Assembly (NCBI RefSeq): GCF_008629695.1
Contig: NZ_VWSH01000002.1
Location: forward strand, 713,410-777,409
DNA length: 64,000 bases
Direction of reading: 5' to 3'
Source of the DNA: Taibaiella lutea
GTDB lineage: Bacteria; Bacteroidota; Bacteroidia; Chitinophagales; Chitinophagaceae
In this document: positions 63,750 through 64,000 of the stretch, piece after piece
How the letters are laid out: each line of letters opens with the position of its first letter
Position numbering within the stretch: the stretch's first letter is position 1
Made by a program: the position numbers and the translations under genes
The notes under the pieces: generated by a model
What the model was told of the DNA's origin: nothing
The model's database searches: none
What the model saw: the letters and a program-made list of their open reading frames with translations, nothing else

Positions 63750-64000
63750 ATGAACAGAATTTCTCTTATTATTTCAGCCGTTCTTGTTGCAATATTTGCC
63801 GTGTCGTGCAGCCATTCAAAAAAAATGACTAAACAACATCATAAAGATCTGCAGGATGTTTATACCACATTGAAAAATGAAATGCCCGAAGCCCTCGTTA
63901 CTATGAGCGGAGAAAGAGTAAAAGTAGTTTTGCCGGAATCCGTATTATTTAAAGTGAATGATGCGGAGCTGAATAAAGAATATCTTCCGATTCTTCAAAA
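63750..64000 (+). CDS. OmpA-like lipoprotein, 3' end outside window
   Basis: The first 83 residues are visible; the gene runs off the window. Start ATG at 63750: MNRISLIISAVLVAIFAVSC, a lipoprotein signal with the lipid-bearing cysteine at residue 20, then SHSKKMTKQHHKDLQ. From about residue 60, VKVVLPESVLFKVNDAELNK followed by EYLPIL looks like the start of an OmpA C-terminal (peptidoglycan-binding) domain. It would tether the outer membrane to the wall. The sigma-54 promoter directly upstream suggests conditional expression. Confidence 0.7.
   Translation, partial: MNRISLIISAVLVAIFAVSCSHSKKMTKQHHKDLQDVYTTLKNEMPEALVTMSGERVKVVLPESVLFKVNDAELNKEYLPILQ

Overview
This window is chromosomal DNA from a member of the Bacteroidota, most like Chitinophagaceae/Chitinophagia (inference; genus not determined). 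The signs are secreted proteins with type IX secretion (T9SS) C-terminal sorting domains, promoters of the TAnnTTTG (-7) type, tandem DUF1573 proteins, a futalosine-pathway menaquinone gene, a DUF2723 protein, an ATP synthase operon with a signal-peptide-bearing subunit a, frequent TTG/GTG starts and moderately low GC. I saw no rRNA, tRNA, CRISPR array, prophage or transposase.

Layout. 1-7.1 kb: aldo/keto reductase, isocitrate dehydrogenase, a 41-bp repeat array, an MlaD-like protein, a cold-shock protein, a 2OG-Fe(II) oxygenase and a DUF4419 gene broken by one in-frame TGA. 7.1-17.0 kb: a block of secreted proteins (a 1115-aa PKD/T9SS protein, a beta-helix protein and a 789-aa T9SS protein) around a histidine kinase/LuxR-type regulator pair. 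17.0-21.6 kb: atpB-E-F-H-A without atpG. 22.0-25.4 kb: a small fatty-acid-type cluster (ACP, acyltransferase, dehydratase, ketosynthase). 25.4-34.4 kb: sirtuin, Kir channel, RNase HII, outer-membrane proteins, heme A synthase, three DUF1573 proteins and enolase. 34.4-47.9 kb: DUF2723 protein, an OmpR-type two-component pair, CbpA/CbpM, a GDPD, the pterin genes (PTPS-like and folE), mqnB, trmD, a YciO-like protein and NDH-2. 48.1-64 kb: a secreted unknown, a 21-bp minisatellite, TsaE, an ABC exporter, a FAH-family protein, a flippase, topA, a second NarL-type pair, a DMT transporter and a truncated OmpA-like lipoprotein behind a textbook sigma-54 promoter.

How parts work together. The most notable signal is regulatory. 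A 20-bp palindrome (AATAACACATATGTGTTATT before the 789-aa T9SS gene; the one-mismatch form AATAAAGCATATGCGTTATT between the kinase gene and the divergent beta-helix/T9SS operon) lies with its centre about 31 bp from the -7 element at all three promoters and overlaps or abuts the -33 region. This suggests that the kinase/regulator pair controls itself and both secreted-protein transcription units. Similar bidirectional terminators (AAAGCCCTCGCA stems) bracket that block. A second dyad (TTAACCTGnnnTTAAC) occupies the same place in the duplicated promoters of two DUF1573 genes. The atpB, ctaA and eno promoters share the sequence TTTGCGCAAAATTT.

The gaps also carry several families of short intergenic repeats: GTTGTCAACTTT hairpins, AGCCCTGAAAGGGCGAAAT elements, TCTAATATCTAA-type tracts, an 8-bp microsatellite and two minisatellites.
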